Of a DNA stretch of 64,000 nt, positions 1 to 12,072 are shown piece by piece (position 1 is the stretch's first letter; the number at the start of each line of letters is the position of its first letter). Below the pieces are notes generated by a model. That model ran no database searches, was not told the DNA's origin, and was given only the letters and a program-made list of their open reading frames with translations. The DNA is from Acinetobacter sp. XH1741 (GTDB lineage: Bacteria > Pseudomonadota > Gammaproteobacteria > Pseudomonadales > Moraxellaceae), in the NCBI RefSeq assembly GCF_041021895.1, contig NZ_CP157428.1:1116001-1180000 (forward strand). Direction: 5' to 3'. The translations under genes were made by a program, and so were the position numbers.

Positions 1-569
1 TGATCTGGGAAGGTATCACGTACACGCATCAAGCTATTTTTTGCAGCAAGTAAATTATGCTCATGATGTTGCATTAACCATTGCCAAGCATCATTGTCGA
101 GCTGAATTTCAAGCTTTTCTGCTTCTGTTGTTAAAATGCGTTGGCGGTCTTGCGGATAGTTTGCAGCGAGGGCAACAACAACGCCGTTTGCTTCGACGAC
201 TTGGAAAAAAGCAGACTTTAAGCTGCTACTGTCTTGTTTGGGTAGAACAATTAACAGCAGGTTAGTTTCATTATGCTGGATATAACTTTTAAGCTGTTTT
301 AACCCATTTGCATCGGGTTTGATATTGCCATGAACTTCAATAGCAAGTTGCTGCGAAAATAAAGACAAGCTGTTGAGAGCATTAAAGACATTTTTCCAGT
401 CACTCACACTACTAATGTCATAGCGCTGTCTTTCAATGTCTTGCTGTTGCCAGCTTTTACGAAAAGTATCTAATAAGTTTTGTTCTAATAAAGGTTCCTG
501 CCCATGCAGAATCCACGCACCCCGAGCTTCCGGAATGCGTTTAAGAGCTTGTAAATAGTCAAGTTTCAT
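1..569 (-). CDS. holA: DNA polymerase III delta subunit, C-terminus cut by window edge
   Basis: The clamp-loader delta subunit opens the beta sliding clamp during replication. The reverse strand reads from an ATG whose complement lies at 567-569 and stays open to base 1, giving about 189 N-terminal residues of a protein normally about 330-340 long. The start MKLDYLQALKR, the HGQEPLL segment near residue 23 and the later LLLIVLPKQD strand match the N-terminal P-loop-like fold of HolA as I know the family. It lies directly after lptE on the same strand with a gap of about 20 bp. The lptE-holA order is a usual gammaproteobacterial arrangement and supports the call. The C-terminal part is outside the window. 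Confidence 0.9.
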   Translation of the reverse strand, partial: MKLDYLQALKRIPEARGAWILHGQEPLLEQNLLDTFRKSWQQQDIERQRYDISSVSDWKNVFNALNSLSLFSQQLAIEVHGNIKPDANGLKQLKSYIQHNETNLLLIVLPKQDSSSLKSAFFQVVEANGVVVALAANYPQDRQRILTTEAEKLEIQLDNDAWQWLMQHHEHNLLAAKNSLMRVRDTFPD

Positions 570-589
570 TAATTAAGAACAAATAAATC

Positions 590-1099
590 TTATGGTTGAG
601 CTTTTGGTAAGCGGTTTGCTGAAATTTGACGAGTAATTTGCTGTGCAATGTCATCAATCACAATACGTTGCAAGTAACCTTCTTGCTGGTTCTCAGTGTT
701 GACGGTTGCCAAGTCGTATTGATAACTACGTGACGCAGTTAAAGTACGTGGCTCAGTAATTTTATTACCTTGACGGTCTTCAATTTGGAAAGTCACAGTC
801 AGACGTAATAGTACTTCTGTGAGCTTACCATTTAAAAGCTGACGACGAGGCGTATATTCTAAAACACGAAGCACATAAGCATCGTTGCTATTGCTGAGCT
901 GAACGCCATTTGCTGCCAAATACACTTTTAACTGTGTTTCTAAGTCATCGGTTTTTGCCGGTAACTCAAGGCTTAACTTTTTATAAACAAGTGGAGTCGC
1001 AGTCGGGTTAGTTCCTTTTAAATGGAAACCACACCCGACTAAGCCTGCACTAAGGCCTAAGGTTAAAACAACAGCGGCTAAACGTTGGGCTAAGTGCAT
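590..1099 (-). CDS. lptE: LPS-assembly lipoprotein LptE
   Basis: LptE is the outer-membrane lipoprotein that plugs the LptD barrel and takes part in the last step of lipopolysaccharide or lipooligosaccharide export. The protein starts with a short basic end and a hydrophobic stretch ending in the lipobox LVGC, followed by GFHLKG, the typical mature start of LptE. The rest is a beta-rich domain of the usual size. An ATG five codons further upstream (1112-1114) is possible, but AGAGGA sits seven bases before the ATG at 1097-1099, so I use the latter (169 residues). It lies between leuS (28 bp upstream) and holA (20 bp downstream), probably in one transcript. Confidence 0.9.
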   Translation of the reverse strand: MHLAQRLAAVVLTLGLSAGLVGCGFHLKGTNPTATPLVYKKLSLELPAKTDDLETQLKVYLAANGVQLSNSNDAYVLRVLEYTPRRQLLNGKLTEVLLRLTVTFQIEDRQGNKITEPRTLTASRSYQYDLATVNTENQQEGYLQRIVIDDIAQQITRQISANRLPKAQP

Positions 1100-1126
1100 G
1101 CTTGATCCTCTCATTAATACCTGTAA

Positions 1127-4067
<2,941 letters not shown>

Positions 4068-4406
4068 TTATCGAGGTGCTGACGCAGATGGAGCAGGTGG
4101 AACTGCTACAGCAGGCGCAGCTTTTTCTTGTGTGACGTTAGCTGTATCTTGTACTACTTTCTCTGTTTTATCTTGAGGCTGTTGTTCTGGGCTTGATGTA
4201 GAAGTTTTTGGAATTGCTTGGCTGCCATAAGTTGAAACTTTGTTCAAATGCTTCGCACCTTTAGGTGGTGGCGTCGTGGTGTAATGTGTCGAGCCGCTTT
4301 TATCCATCCATTTATAATATTGCTGAGCCTGACCTTGGCTTGAGCTCAGTAAAATTGCGGTTGTGACTGCTGTATATAAGGTTGTTTTTAAATAAGATAA
4401 GTTCAT
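4068..4406 (-). CDS. Secreted DUF4124-domain protein
   Basis: This small exported protein has unknown function. The predicted 112 residues begin MNLSYLKTTLYTAV and have a signal peptide ending near GQAQ, then QYYKWMDKSGSTHYTTTPPP. That last segment is the DUF4124 signature: an aromatic-rich strand, WxDxxG, then Y(S/T)xxPP. The C-terminal half is low in complexity and rich in Gln, Thr, Pro and Ala, so it is probably disordered. A longer frame reaches 4463, but GGAAG lies about eight bases before the ATG at 4404-4406, which supports the shorter start. It stands alone on the minus strand, divergent from ilvI. DUF4124 proteins are common in gammaproteobacterial envelopes, and no role can be stated from sequence. 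Confidence 0.75.
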   Translation of the reverse strand: MNLSYLKTTLYTAVTTAILLSSSQGQAQQYYKWMDKSGSTHYTTTPPPKGAKHLNKVSTYGSQAIPKTSTSSPEQQPQDKTEKVVQDTANVTQEKAAPAVAVPPAPSASAPR

Positions 4407-4909
4407 ATCAGTTCTTCCCCAAAGAATGCTGTCTATATTCAAATAAAGTTCATAAATAAGCAATTTGCAAAGTATGTTTTTATATAAAAAGAATGAAATT
4501 TTTAAGAAATAACGGGCTGGAATAACTAAATTTACGGCTCAAAATTAGCTTAAAAAAACAACAGCTAAAATTTTTTATGGAAAAACCATTTCTTTATTCT
4601 TGACTTTGTATATAGAAACAACAAAAATGCTTTCTCTAGTTTTATATGCATTTACTCGATCACCCTTCGAATAAGTGTCATGTTTTGTAATAGACATTCT
4701 CTCTAGCCGAGAGATTGATTTTACTAAAGTATGTATATCCAGACATGCTTTATTAATGTTAAAACAGCTTATACGGCTGAAAAACAGAAATTTTTCTATT
4801 GCGACGAAAACTAGACAATATGTGTGCTATAACAGTGCAGACAATTCAATGAATGAAACACTATTTGTGCCTTCCATAAATAGTGATAAAAATTTTAGGG
4901 TGAATCACG
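4407..4909. other. Divergent intergenic region before ilvI
   Basis: This 503-bp AT-rich region separates the minus-strand DUF4124 gene from ilvI. An 85-codon frame at 4675-4932 crosses into ilvI in another frame and has no Shine-Dalgarno sequence, so I do not call it. The long leader could hold regulation of the ilv operon. I see no run of Leu, Ile or Val codons before a terminator hairpin, so classical attenuation is not supported. Confidence 0.45.
4825..4833 (+). promoter_or_regulatory. Candidate extended -10 promoter for ilvI
   Basis: TG-C-TATAAC at 4825-4833 fits an extended -10 element. No good -35 hexamer lies 17 bases upstream, which extended -10 promoters can tolerate. The start of transcription would fall about 70 bases before ilvI. 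This is inference from pattern only. Confidence 0.35.
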
Positions 4910-6634
4910 TTGGAACTTTTATCTGGTGGTGAAATGCTCGTTCGTGCTCTTGCGGACGAAGGCGTTGAACATGTTTTTGGTTATCCAGGCGGCGCTGTAT
5001 TACATATTTATGATGCGCTATTTCAACAAGACAAAATCAATCATTACCTCGTGCGCCATGAGCAAGCTGCTGGTCATATGGCAGATGCATACTCGCGTGC
5101 TACAGGTAAGACTGGCGTAGTACTGGTCACTTCTGGCCCAGGCGCAACCAATACAGTAACTCCAATTGCAACAGCTTATATGGACTCAATCCCTATGGTG
5201 ATTTTGTCTGGCCAGGTTGCATCACATCTGATTGGTGAAGACGCTTTCCAGGAAACTGATATGGTGGGTATTTCACGTCCTATCGTGAAACACAGCTTTC
5301 AGGTCCGTCACGCAAGTGAAATCCCTGCAATTATCAAAAAAGCATTCTATATCGCATCAAGTGGTCGCCCTGGTCCGGTTGTCGTCGATATTCCTAAAGA
5401 TGCGACGAATCCTGCTGAAAAGTTTGCATACGAATATCCTGAAAAAGTGAAAATGCGTTCTTATCAGCCGCCTTCACGTGGTCACTCTGGTCAAATTCGT
5501 AAAGCGATCGATGAACTTTTAAGTGCAAAACGTCCTGTAATTTATACAGGTGGTGGGGTTGTTCAAGGTAATGCATCAGCATTATTGACTGAACTTGCTC
5601 ATTTGTTGGGCTACCCAGTAACCAATACACTTATGGGTCTTGGTGGCTTCCCTGGCGATGATCCACAGTTCGTGGGCATGTTAGGTATGCATGGTACTTA
5701 TGAAGCAAATATGGCGATGCATAATGCTGACGTCATTCTTGCGATCGGTGCGCGTTTTGATGACCGAGTAACCAATAATCCGGCAAAATTCTGTGTAAAT
5801 GCCAAAGTGATTCATATTGATATTGATCCGGCGAGCATTTCAAAAACTATCATTGCGCATATTCCAATTGTAGGGGCGGTTGAGCCTGTACTTCAGGAAA
5901 TGTTGACGCAGTTGAAGCAATTGGATGTATCTAAGCCAAATCCTGAAGCAATTGCTGCATGGTGGGATCAAATTAATGGATGGCGTAAAGTCCATGGTTT
6001 GAAGTTTGAGACTCCGACTGATGGCACAATGAAGCCACAGCAAGTTGTTGAAGCTTTATATAAAGCGACTAATGGTGAAGCCATCATTACTTCTGATGTA
6101 GGTCAGCACCAAATGTTTGGTGCGTTGTACTACAAGTACAAACGTCCACGTCAATGGATTAACTCAGGCGGATTAGGCACCATGGGCGTAGGTTTACCTT
6201 ATGCCATGGCTGCGAAGCTTGCTTTCCCAGATCAACAAGTTGTTTGTATTACGGGTGAAGCTTCAATTCAAATGTGTATTCAAGAGCTTTCAACTTGTAA
6301 GCAATACGGCATGAATGTGAAGATCTTATGCTTGAATAACCGTGCTTTAGGTATGGTGAAACAGTGGCAAGATATGAACTATGAAGGCCGTCACTCAAGC
6401 TCATATGTTGAATCATTGCCTGATTTTGGCAAGTTGATGGAAGCTTATGGTCATGTGGGTATCCAAATTGATCATGCTGATGAATTAGAGTCGAAGCTTG
6501 CTGAAGCAATGGCGATTAATGATAAATGTGTATTCATTAATGTCATGGTTGATCGCACAGAACATGTTTATCCAATGCTGATCGCAGGTCAGTCAATGAA
6601 GGATATGTGGTTAGGTAAAGGGGAGCGTACATAA
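4910..6634 (+). CDS. ilvI: Acetolactate synthase large (catalytic) subunit
   Basis: This TPP- and FAD-dependent enzyme makes acetolactate or acetohydroxybutyrate, the first common step of Val, Leu and Ile synthesis. The 574 residues are the usual length. The TPP-activating glutamate is E51 in [14 protein letters not shown]. The C-terminal TPP/Mg motif reads GEASIQM with LNN about 25 residues later; E. coli has GDGS here, and GEGS is known in pseudomonads. [16 protein letters not shown] follows, as in the AHAS III/I family. The start is a TTG; GGTG lies a few bases before it and no in-frame ATG fits the conserved N-terminus [11 protein letters not shown]. It overlaps ilvH by one base at TAATG, so translation is likely coupled. 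Confidence 0.95.
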   Translation: MELLSGGEMLVRALADEGVEHVFGYPGGAVLHIYDALFQQDKINHYLVRHEQAAGHMADAYSRATGKTGVVLVTSGPGATNTVTPIATAYMDSIPMVILSGQVASHLIGEDAFQETDMVGISRPIVKHSFQVRHASEIPAIIKKAFYIASSGRPGPVVVDIPKDATNPAEKFAYEYPEKVKMRSYQPPSRGHSGQIRKAIDELLSAKRPVIYTGGGVVQGNASALLTELAHLLGYPVTNTLMGLGGFPGDDPQFVGMLGMHGTYEANMAMHNADVILAIGARFDDRVTNNPAKFCVNAKVIHIDIDPASISKTIIAHIPIVGAVEPVLQEMLTQLKQLDVSKPNPEAIAAWWDQINGWRKVHGLKFETPTDGTMKPQQVVEALYKATNGEAIITSDVGQHQMFGALYYKYKRPRQWINSGGLGTMGVGLPYAMAAKLAFPDQQVVCITGEASIQMCIQELSTCKQYGMNVKILCLNNRALGMVKQWQDMNYEGRHSSSYVESLPDFGKLMEAYGHVGIQIDHADELESKLAEAMAINDKCVFINVMVDRTEHVYPMLIAGQSMKDMWLGKGERT

Positions 6635-7125
6635 TGAGACATATTATTTCTGTACTCGTTGAAAACGAAGCAGGTGCGCTTTCTCGTTTGGTGGGGTTGT
6701 TCAGTCAACGTAACTACAACATTGAAACACTTAATGTTGCACCAACCGAAGACCCGACACTATCGCGTTTGACGTTAACGACTTATGGCGATGACCATAA
6801 AATTGAACAAATTACCAAACAGCTCAACAAGCTTGTTGAGGTGGTTAAAGTAGTTGATTTATCAGAAGGTTCGCACATTGAGCGTGAACTTATGCTAATC
6901 AAAGTAAAAGCATTAGGTGCTTCACGTGCTGAAATTAAGCGTACTGCGGATATTTTTCGCGCGCAAATTGTAGACGTAACACCAACAACCTATACCATTC
7001 AAATAGCAGGGACAACTGAAAAATTAGATGGTTTTATCGATGCACTTTCAGAAAACACCATTCTTGAAGTCGTTCGTTCAGGGGTATCTGGTATCGCCCG
7101 TGGCGAAAAAGTTTTAGCCATTTAA
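6634..7125 (+). CDS. ilvH: Acetolactate synthase small (regulatory) subunit
   Basis: This regulatory subunit binds valine and stimulates the catalytic subunit IlvI. The 163 residues have an N-terminal ACT domain ([26 protein letters not shown], with the NIETLNVA strand) and a C-terminal regulatory domain ending in GVSGIARGEKVL, both standard for the family. The ATG overlaps the ilvI stop codon. ilvC follows after 32 bp, so the three genes probably form one transcript. The gene is also called ilvN in some annotations. Confidence 0.95.
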   Translation: MRHIISVLVENEAGALSRLVGLFSQRNYNIETLNVAPTEDPTLSRLTLTTYGDDHKIEQITKQLNKLVEVVKVVDLSEGSHIERELMLIKVKALGASRAEIKRTADIFRAQIVDVTPTTYTIQIAGTTEKLDGFIDALSENTILEVVRSGVSGIARGEKVLAI

Positions 7126-7145
7126 TTTTTTAAAAAGTATTTTAG

Positions 7146-8176
<1,031 letters not shown>

Positions 8177-8194
8177 TTTTTCTTTAGCTTGAAA

Positions 8195-8264
8195 CGTGCG
8201 TTAGCGAAGTAAAACTTCGCTCTTGCACTCGGGCAGAGCAGTGCTCTGCTAGTCCTCGCTCATA
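8195..8264. repeat. Hairpin-rich insert between the ilvC tails
   Basis: About 70 bp more GC-rich than the surroundings, holding two inverted repeats: AGCGAAGT/ACTTCGCT at 8203-8221 with a 3-base loop, and GCAGAGC/GCTCTGC at 8233-8249 with a 3-base loop. It looks like an intergenic palindromic (REP-like) element. I believe similar motifs recur in Acinetobacter genomes, but no second copy occurs in this window. Its exact ends are uncertain. Confidence 0.5.
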
Positions 8265-8310
8265 CCATGGATCCAAGCGAACAAGATCGTAGACAAAGAA
8301 AAGAACTAAT
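8265..8310 (+). repeat. ilvC 3'-end direct repeat, copy 2 (orphan)
   Basis: This is a detached copy of the ilvC tail that still reads [14 protein letters not shown] and stop in one frame but has no gene body. The ilvC terminator follows it directly, so this copy may be the original gene end. Confidence 0.8.
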
Positions 8311-8328
8311 ATTCTTTTCTATTGCAAT

Positions 8329-8358
8329 AAAAAAACCTGCTAAATGCAGGTTTTTTTA
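8329..8358 (+). terminator. Rho-independent terminator of the ilv operon
   Basis: AAAAACCTGC and GCAGGTTTTT form a GC-cored stem with the loop TAAAT, followed by a run of T. It lies after the orphan ilvC tail and is the natural end of the ilvI-ilvH-ilvC transcript. Confidence 0.85.
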
Positions 8359-8636
8359 TTTTAAAGGCTTTGAAAAGAGCTTAAAAAAGCATCATTAAGG
8401 TCAACTGACCTAGAGAAAAGAAATTCTATATTTTTCATATAATTGGATGCTTAATTTTTAGTTAGTTTATTGATTTCTAAAGTAAAAAATACTTGACCAA
8501 ATATTAGATAATGTTATTGTTTATAGCTGACCGAAAAGGTCAAATTTACTAATATTTCTTTAACGTGTTTAATTGTATTTTGTGCAGTGAATTGAACAAA
8601 ATAAAAAAAAGTATTGAATAATCATGGAAGTCCAAT
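8359..8636. promoter_or_regulatory. Upstream region of the c-di-GMP gene with repeated GGTCA/TGACC half-sites
   Basis: Five half-sites of TGACC or GGTCA occur within 145 bp: a perfect palindrome AGGTCAACTGACCT at 8398-8411, a single TTGACC at 8493-8498, and an inverted pair TGACC-5-GGTCA at 8528-8542. This spacing suggests an operator, but the protein that might bind is unknown. No strong promoter pair was found. Confidence 0.35.
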
Positions 8637-10691
8637 ATGGGTCATGTTGATTACGACAGCACATTGATCGTCGGCTCTTTTATTGCGGCTGGCGCTATTT
8701 GTTATATCGTGATTTCCATGGAGCAATTAATCTTCAAAAAAATTTATAAAACGATTGAACCGCTCATTTTATTACTCAACGGTTTATTACTCGCAGCAGC
8801 CATTAGTATTGTACATATTGTAGGCATGCATGCTTACCATTTATTTGAAACCGGCAACGCGAATCTTCCTTTAATTACTCTTTCTTTTGGCATTAGTGCT
8901 GTGCTTTCTTGTGTTGCACTTTGGCTCACTTCTCGTTTCACACTACCATTATTTAGGTTGGTCTTAAGTTCAGTCATTATGGGCATTGGTATTTCCGCTT
9001 CATATTATGTGAGTATGCTAGGCTGGAATATTGATATTTATAAGAAAGATTACACCTCATTTTTAATTTTATTCTCTGTTTTAATTGCCATGAGTGGTTC
9101 AGGCTTAGCGTTTTTGTTGGCTTATAAATTAAAAGAAAGCGAGCGTAATCGTATAAGTTTAAAGCTATCTTTTGCGGTCATGATGACTTTAAGCATTATG
9201 GGCATGCACTATACGGCACTCATTGCGACCAATATTACCGATAAATTTGTGAGCCAATATCAGGCCGAACATGACTTGTTGCTCTTTACCATTATTTTAG
9301 TGACCTGTTTGGTACTGGTCGCGAGTTTTATTGTGGCCGTGCTAGAGCAACGACTAAACCAGCGAAATTTAGAACTACGTAAAGCCAATAAAGAACTAGC
9401 CACACTCTCTATCCAAGATAACTTAACTAAACTACCCAACCGACTTTACTTGGTTGATTATGCAGAAGTTCTCCTTTCAGATTATCGTTATAAAGAACAA
9501 AAAATAGCTTTTCTCTATATAGATTTAGATCGATTTAAATCGGTAAATGATGCTTTCGGACACCACATTGGTGATCAACTTCTTATTCAAATGGCCAATC
9601 GGTTACATTGGCAACTCAATGAAAAATGTAAGTTACTCCGAATTGGGGGCGATGAGTTTTTATTAATTGCTGAAAATACAGATACTGATGGCGCGATGTA
9701 TTTAGCTGAAAAAGTATTACAGCTCATTCAAGAAAGTTACCAAATTTCGGGTAAAGAAATTAATATTTCAGCAAGTCTGGGCATCGCAATATTTCCAGAG
9801 CATGGACAAAATGTTCAAGACCTACTGATGAATGCCGATGCCGCCATGCTCATGTCTAAAGAGCAAGGTCGAAATACTTACACCGTCTTTAGTTATTCTA
9901 CCCACCAGCAAGAAACAAGAAGTCAGTCAAAACTGATCAATGATTTATATAAAGCAGTCGATGAAAAACAATTCGTTCTCTATTACCAGCCGAAGTTTAA
10001 TACCAATCTTGAGATTTGTGGGGTAGAGGCACTCATTCGCTGGAACCATCCATCTTTGGGTATGCTCACACCACACATGTTTATTGGTGGAGCAGAAAAG
10101 ACAGGTTTAATTATTCCAATGGGATATTGGGCACTTGAGCAAGCGTGTCAGCAAATTCAGGAATGGGAGCGCAGCAATACTCAGTTTTATCCAGTTGCTG
10201 TCAATTTATCAGCTTTACAGTTTGAAAATAAAAAGCTCTTTAGTACGCTTGAAGACCTATTAAAAAAATACCAGATCCAGCCTCATCATCTTATTGTTGA
10301 AATTACTGAATCGACGGCAATGCGGCATATTGACTTAAGTATTCGTGCTTGTGAGCGGCTGCGAGATATGGGTATTCGAGTGGCGATTGATGACTTTGGG
10401 ACAGGGCACTCAAGCTTCTTGTATTTAAAAGATTTACCTGTAGATGAGCTTAAAATTGACCGTGGTTTTATTGTAGATTTAAAGCCGGGTTCAAAAGAAG
10501 AAGTCATTTTAGAAAGTATTATTCATTTGGCGAAAAAGCTAGGTTTGACTGTAACCGCAGAAGGGGTCGAAACTCAGCAGCAAGTTGAGATTTTAACGCG
10601 TTTAGGCTGTCAGCAGTTCCAAGGTTATTTGTTGGGAATGCCTGTAAATGTAGGGCAACTGATCCAGTCACAAGGCGCTCATTTTGTTTAA
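8637..10691 (+). CDS. MHYT-GGDEF-EAL cyclic-di-GMP signalling protein
   Basis: This predicted inner-membrane protein could make and break cyclic di-GMP. The N-terminal 240 residues form about seven membrane segments with MHYT-domain motifs (VGMHAYHLF near residue 60, MGMHYTAL near 185), proposed to bind metal and sense a diatomic gas. A GGDEF domain follows with an intact RIGGDEFLL. The five-before position has no RxxD, so the usual product-inhibition site is absent. An EAL domain then begins with GVEALIRWNHPS, with DDFGTGHSS and the late AEGVET motif present. Both catalytic signatures look complete, so the net activity cannot be predicted. GGAAG seven bases upstream supports the ATG at 8637. 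It is a single gene between two terminator or accessory regions. Confidence 0.9.
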   Translation: MGHVDYDSTLIVGSFIAAGAICYIVISMEQLIFKKIYKTIEPLILLLNGLLLAAAISIVHIVGMHAYHLFETGNANLPLITLSFGISAVLSCVALWLTSRFTLPLFRLVLSSVIMGIGISASYYVSMLGWNIDIYKKDYTSFLILFSVLIAMSGSGLAFLLAYKLKESERNRISLKLSFAVMMTLSIMGMHYTALIATNITDKFVSQYQAEHDLLLFTIILVTCLVLVASFIVAVLEQRLNQRNLELRKANKELATLSIQDNLTKLPNRLYLVDYAEVLLSDYRYKEQKIAFLYIDLDRFKSVNDAFGHHIGDQLLIQMANRLHWQLNEKCKLLRIGGDEFLLIAENTDTDGAMYLAEKVLQLIQESYQISGKEINISASLGIAIFPEHGQNVQDLLMNADAAMLMSKEQGRNTYTVFSYSTHQQETRSQSKLINDLYKAVDEKQFVLYYQPKFNTNLEICGVEALIRWNHPSLGMLTPHMFIGGAEKTGLIIPMGYWALEQACQQIQEWERSNTQFYPVAVNLSALQFENKKLFSTLEDLLKKYQIQPHHLIVEITESTAMRHIDLSIRACERLRDMGIRVAIDDFGTGHSSFLYLKDLPVDELKIDRGFIVDLKPGSKEEVILESIIHLAKKLGLTVTAEGVETQQQVEILTRLGCQQFQGYLLGMPVNVGQLIQSQGAHFV

Positions 10692-10814
10692 TCTAGCATT
10701 CAGTTAAATTTAAAAGAATGCTTGTTTATATAATATCTAAAACAATAATTTAATTAATCTAATGAAAAACAATAAGAATTTTAAAATCTTGGCATAAATT
10801 CCACATTGACACTT

Positions 10815-11040
10815 CTAAACTCTCAGATTATCCTTTGCCTGCTGGCCTACATTGCCAGGTGGTTTTGACAGACCACATACGACCGCATCAGAGTTTTCCC
10901 TTCTGAGGGATAGTTCTGTGTGTAAGCTCCTCGTCTCCTCCCGTAGCGGTAGGACGGGAGAGGGACACCTTCGGGTGTGCTGGCGTCGTACCAGTCTGTC
11001 AACCCTCTTTCGTTCTGCCACCATAATTCTAAATTAATGC
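10815..11040 (+). ncRNA. Structured RNA candidate resembling phage C4-type antisense RNA
   Basis: The segment is clearly richer in GC than its neighbours and can fold compactly. TTGACAGAC (10865-10873) pairs with GTCTGTCAA (10994-11002) and closes the domain. Inside are CTCCCGT/ACGGGAG (10938-10960), ACACC-TTCG-GGTGT (10965-10978) with a UUCG loop, and CTGG/CCAG (10980-10994). Pyrimidine-rich CTCCTCGTCTCCTCC lies at 10927-10941, complementary in type to a Shine-Dalgarno sequence. C4 RNAs of P1-like phages silence a downstream antirepressor operon and share this style of fold. The identification is from memory of the family, and strand and ends are uncertain. It may be a relic of a satellite phage. 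Confidence 0.35.
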
Positions 11041-11048
11041 TTTGGCAG

Positions 11049-11102
11049 AACTCCAAATATAAGGAGTTGGCTATGCATACTATTTTTACACCACCAGATT
11101 AG
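11049..11102 (+). other. Nine-codon frame with a hairpin-masked ribosome site
   Basis: AAGGAG at 11061-11066 lies six bases before an ATG at 11073. The frame MHTIFTPPD stops at 11100-11102. AACTCC (11049-11054) pairs perfectly with GGAGTT (11063-11068), so the ribosome site is sequestered in a hairpin. It is either a leader peptide or the stub of a truncated phage gene. Confidence 0.35.
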
Positions 11103-11298
11103 TCTTTAACAGGGTTTGATTACTTTTGAGTTTTCAGACTTTAGTTCGTCACGACTAAAAAATCATATCAACAATAAAACTTGAGATGCGTTAGGGCAGT
11201 CTTTGGGGCCTTTGCATGCTTTTTTTGCCTAAAGCAAAAGTTGCAGCTGTTTTATCTCATTTAGACACAATAAGAAATTATTTTATAACGGTACATAT

Positions 11299-11860
11299 AT
11301 GCCATATTCAGATCTCTCATTTCGCGCGCTAAGTGCGCTACATAAGTCTCGCTATCTTTTTAGTAAACATGGTTTTCACACCGTTGGTGTAGACCGCCTT
11401 ATAAAAGTCGAAAGCCTCATTTTATAACTATTTCCACTCTAAAGAGCGGCTGATTGAAATGTGCTTAAACTTTCAAAAAGATGCTCTAAAAGAACAAGTG
11501 ATCTCGATCATTTACATACAAAAAGATTTAAGTTTGCGTGAAAAGCTAAAGGCGCTTTTCTTTTTACATACCCATTTAGAGGGTAACTATTACTTGCTCT
11601 TTAGGGCTATTTTTGAAATTGAAAAAATCTATCCTGCTGCGTATGAAGTGGTTGTGCAGTACCGAAACTGGTTCATAAATGAAACTTATCATTTGCTTTT
11701 GGCAAGCACTGAAAAGGCCACCCAAAAAGATGCCTATATGTTTTTGTTTGCGATGGATGGGGTAATTATTCAGCTACTAGATGAAAACAGGGGAGATCAG
11801 CGAGAGTTGCTATTGGAGTATATTTTAAAGGGTATTTTGCTTAATGATGAATTGAAATAA
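11299..11860 (+). pseudogene. TetR-family regulator, frameshifted
   Basis: The 5' part reads MPYSDLSFRALSALHKSR and then FSKHGFHTVGVDRLIK, an N-terminal TetR DNA-binding helix-turn-helix. It then runs into TAA near 11426. Shifting by one base restores KASFYNYFHSKERLIEM and an open frame to 11860 with a TetR-type C-terminal domain. Aligned with the family pattern VDRLIKESxVSKASFYNYF, about four residues are missing at the junction, which fits an 11-nt deletion around 11413. The recognition helix is destroyed, so the gene should not make a working repressor. The 3' part alone (11459-11860) could be mistaken for a 133-residue protein. Confidence 0.8.
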
Positions 11861-12047
11861 ATGAGCTTAGGCAACACTATAATTTTATGCATAAGACTCT
11901 TCAAAAGAGTTAGATTTATATACTTAAGGCTGGTATGTAGTGCATATCAGTCTAGTTTTATAAAGCTAAAAAGATGAGATGGGTTTTTGTAATGTGGTGG
12001 AGCGATCATTCAAACTCCACTCACATTTAACCATGGTTTGTTAAAGC

Positions 12048-12072
12048 GGCCTTATAAATTTTAAGCCGCAGC
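12048..12072 (-). terminator. Hairpin overlapping the TetR stop codon
   Basis: GCGGCTT and AAGGCCGC on the minus strand form a stem around the stop codon of the TetR gene, followed by TTTAAC. It may terminate that transcript. The U tract is weak. Confidence 0.35.

Larger units (their letters stand above)
10692..11298. other. Accessory intergenic region with a GC-rich structured core
   Basis: This 607-bp gap holds the C4-like structured element (10815-11040), a nine-codon reading frame with a masked ribosome site (11049-11102) and AT-rich flanks. No intact gene is supported. Several 60-70 codon frames cross the GC-rich core on both strands, as expected from the lack of AT-rich stops, and none has a ribosome site. 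Confidence 0.5.

Noticed and set aside
4675..4932. 85-codon frame overlapping the ilvI start
   Set aside because: It ends inside ilvI in another frame, has no ribosome site, and contains no Leu/Ile/Val run that would mark an attenuator peptide.
10815..11056. Three overlapping 60-70 codon frames on both strands of the GC-rich island
   Set aside because: GC-rich DNA lacks stops, so such frames arise by chance; the base-paired RNA structure explains the sequence better.
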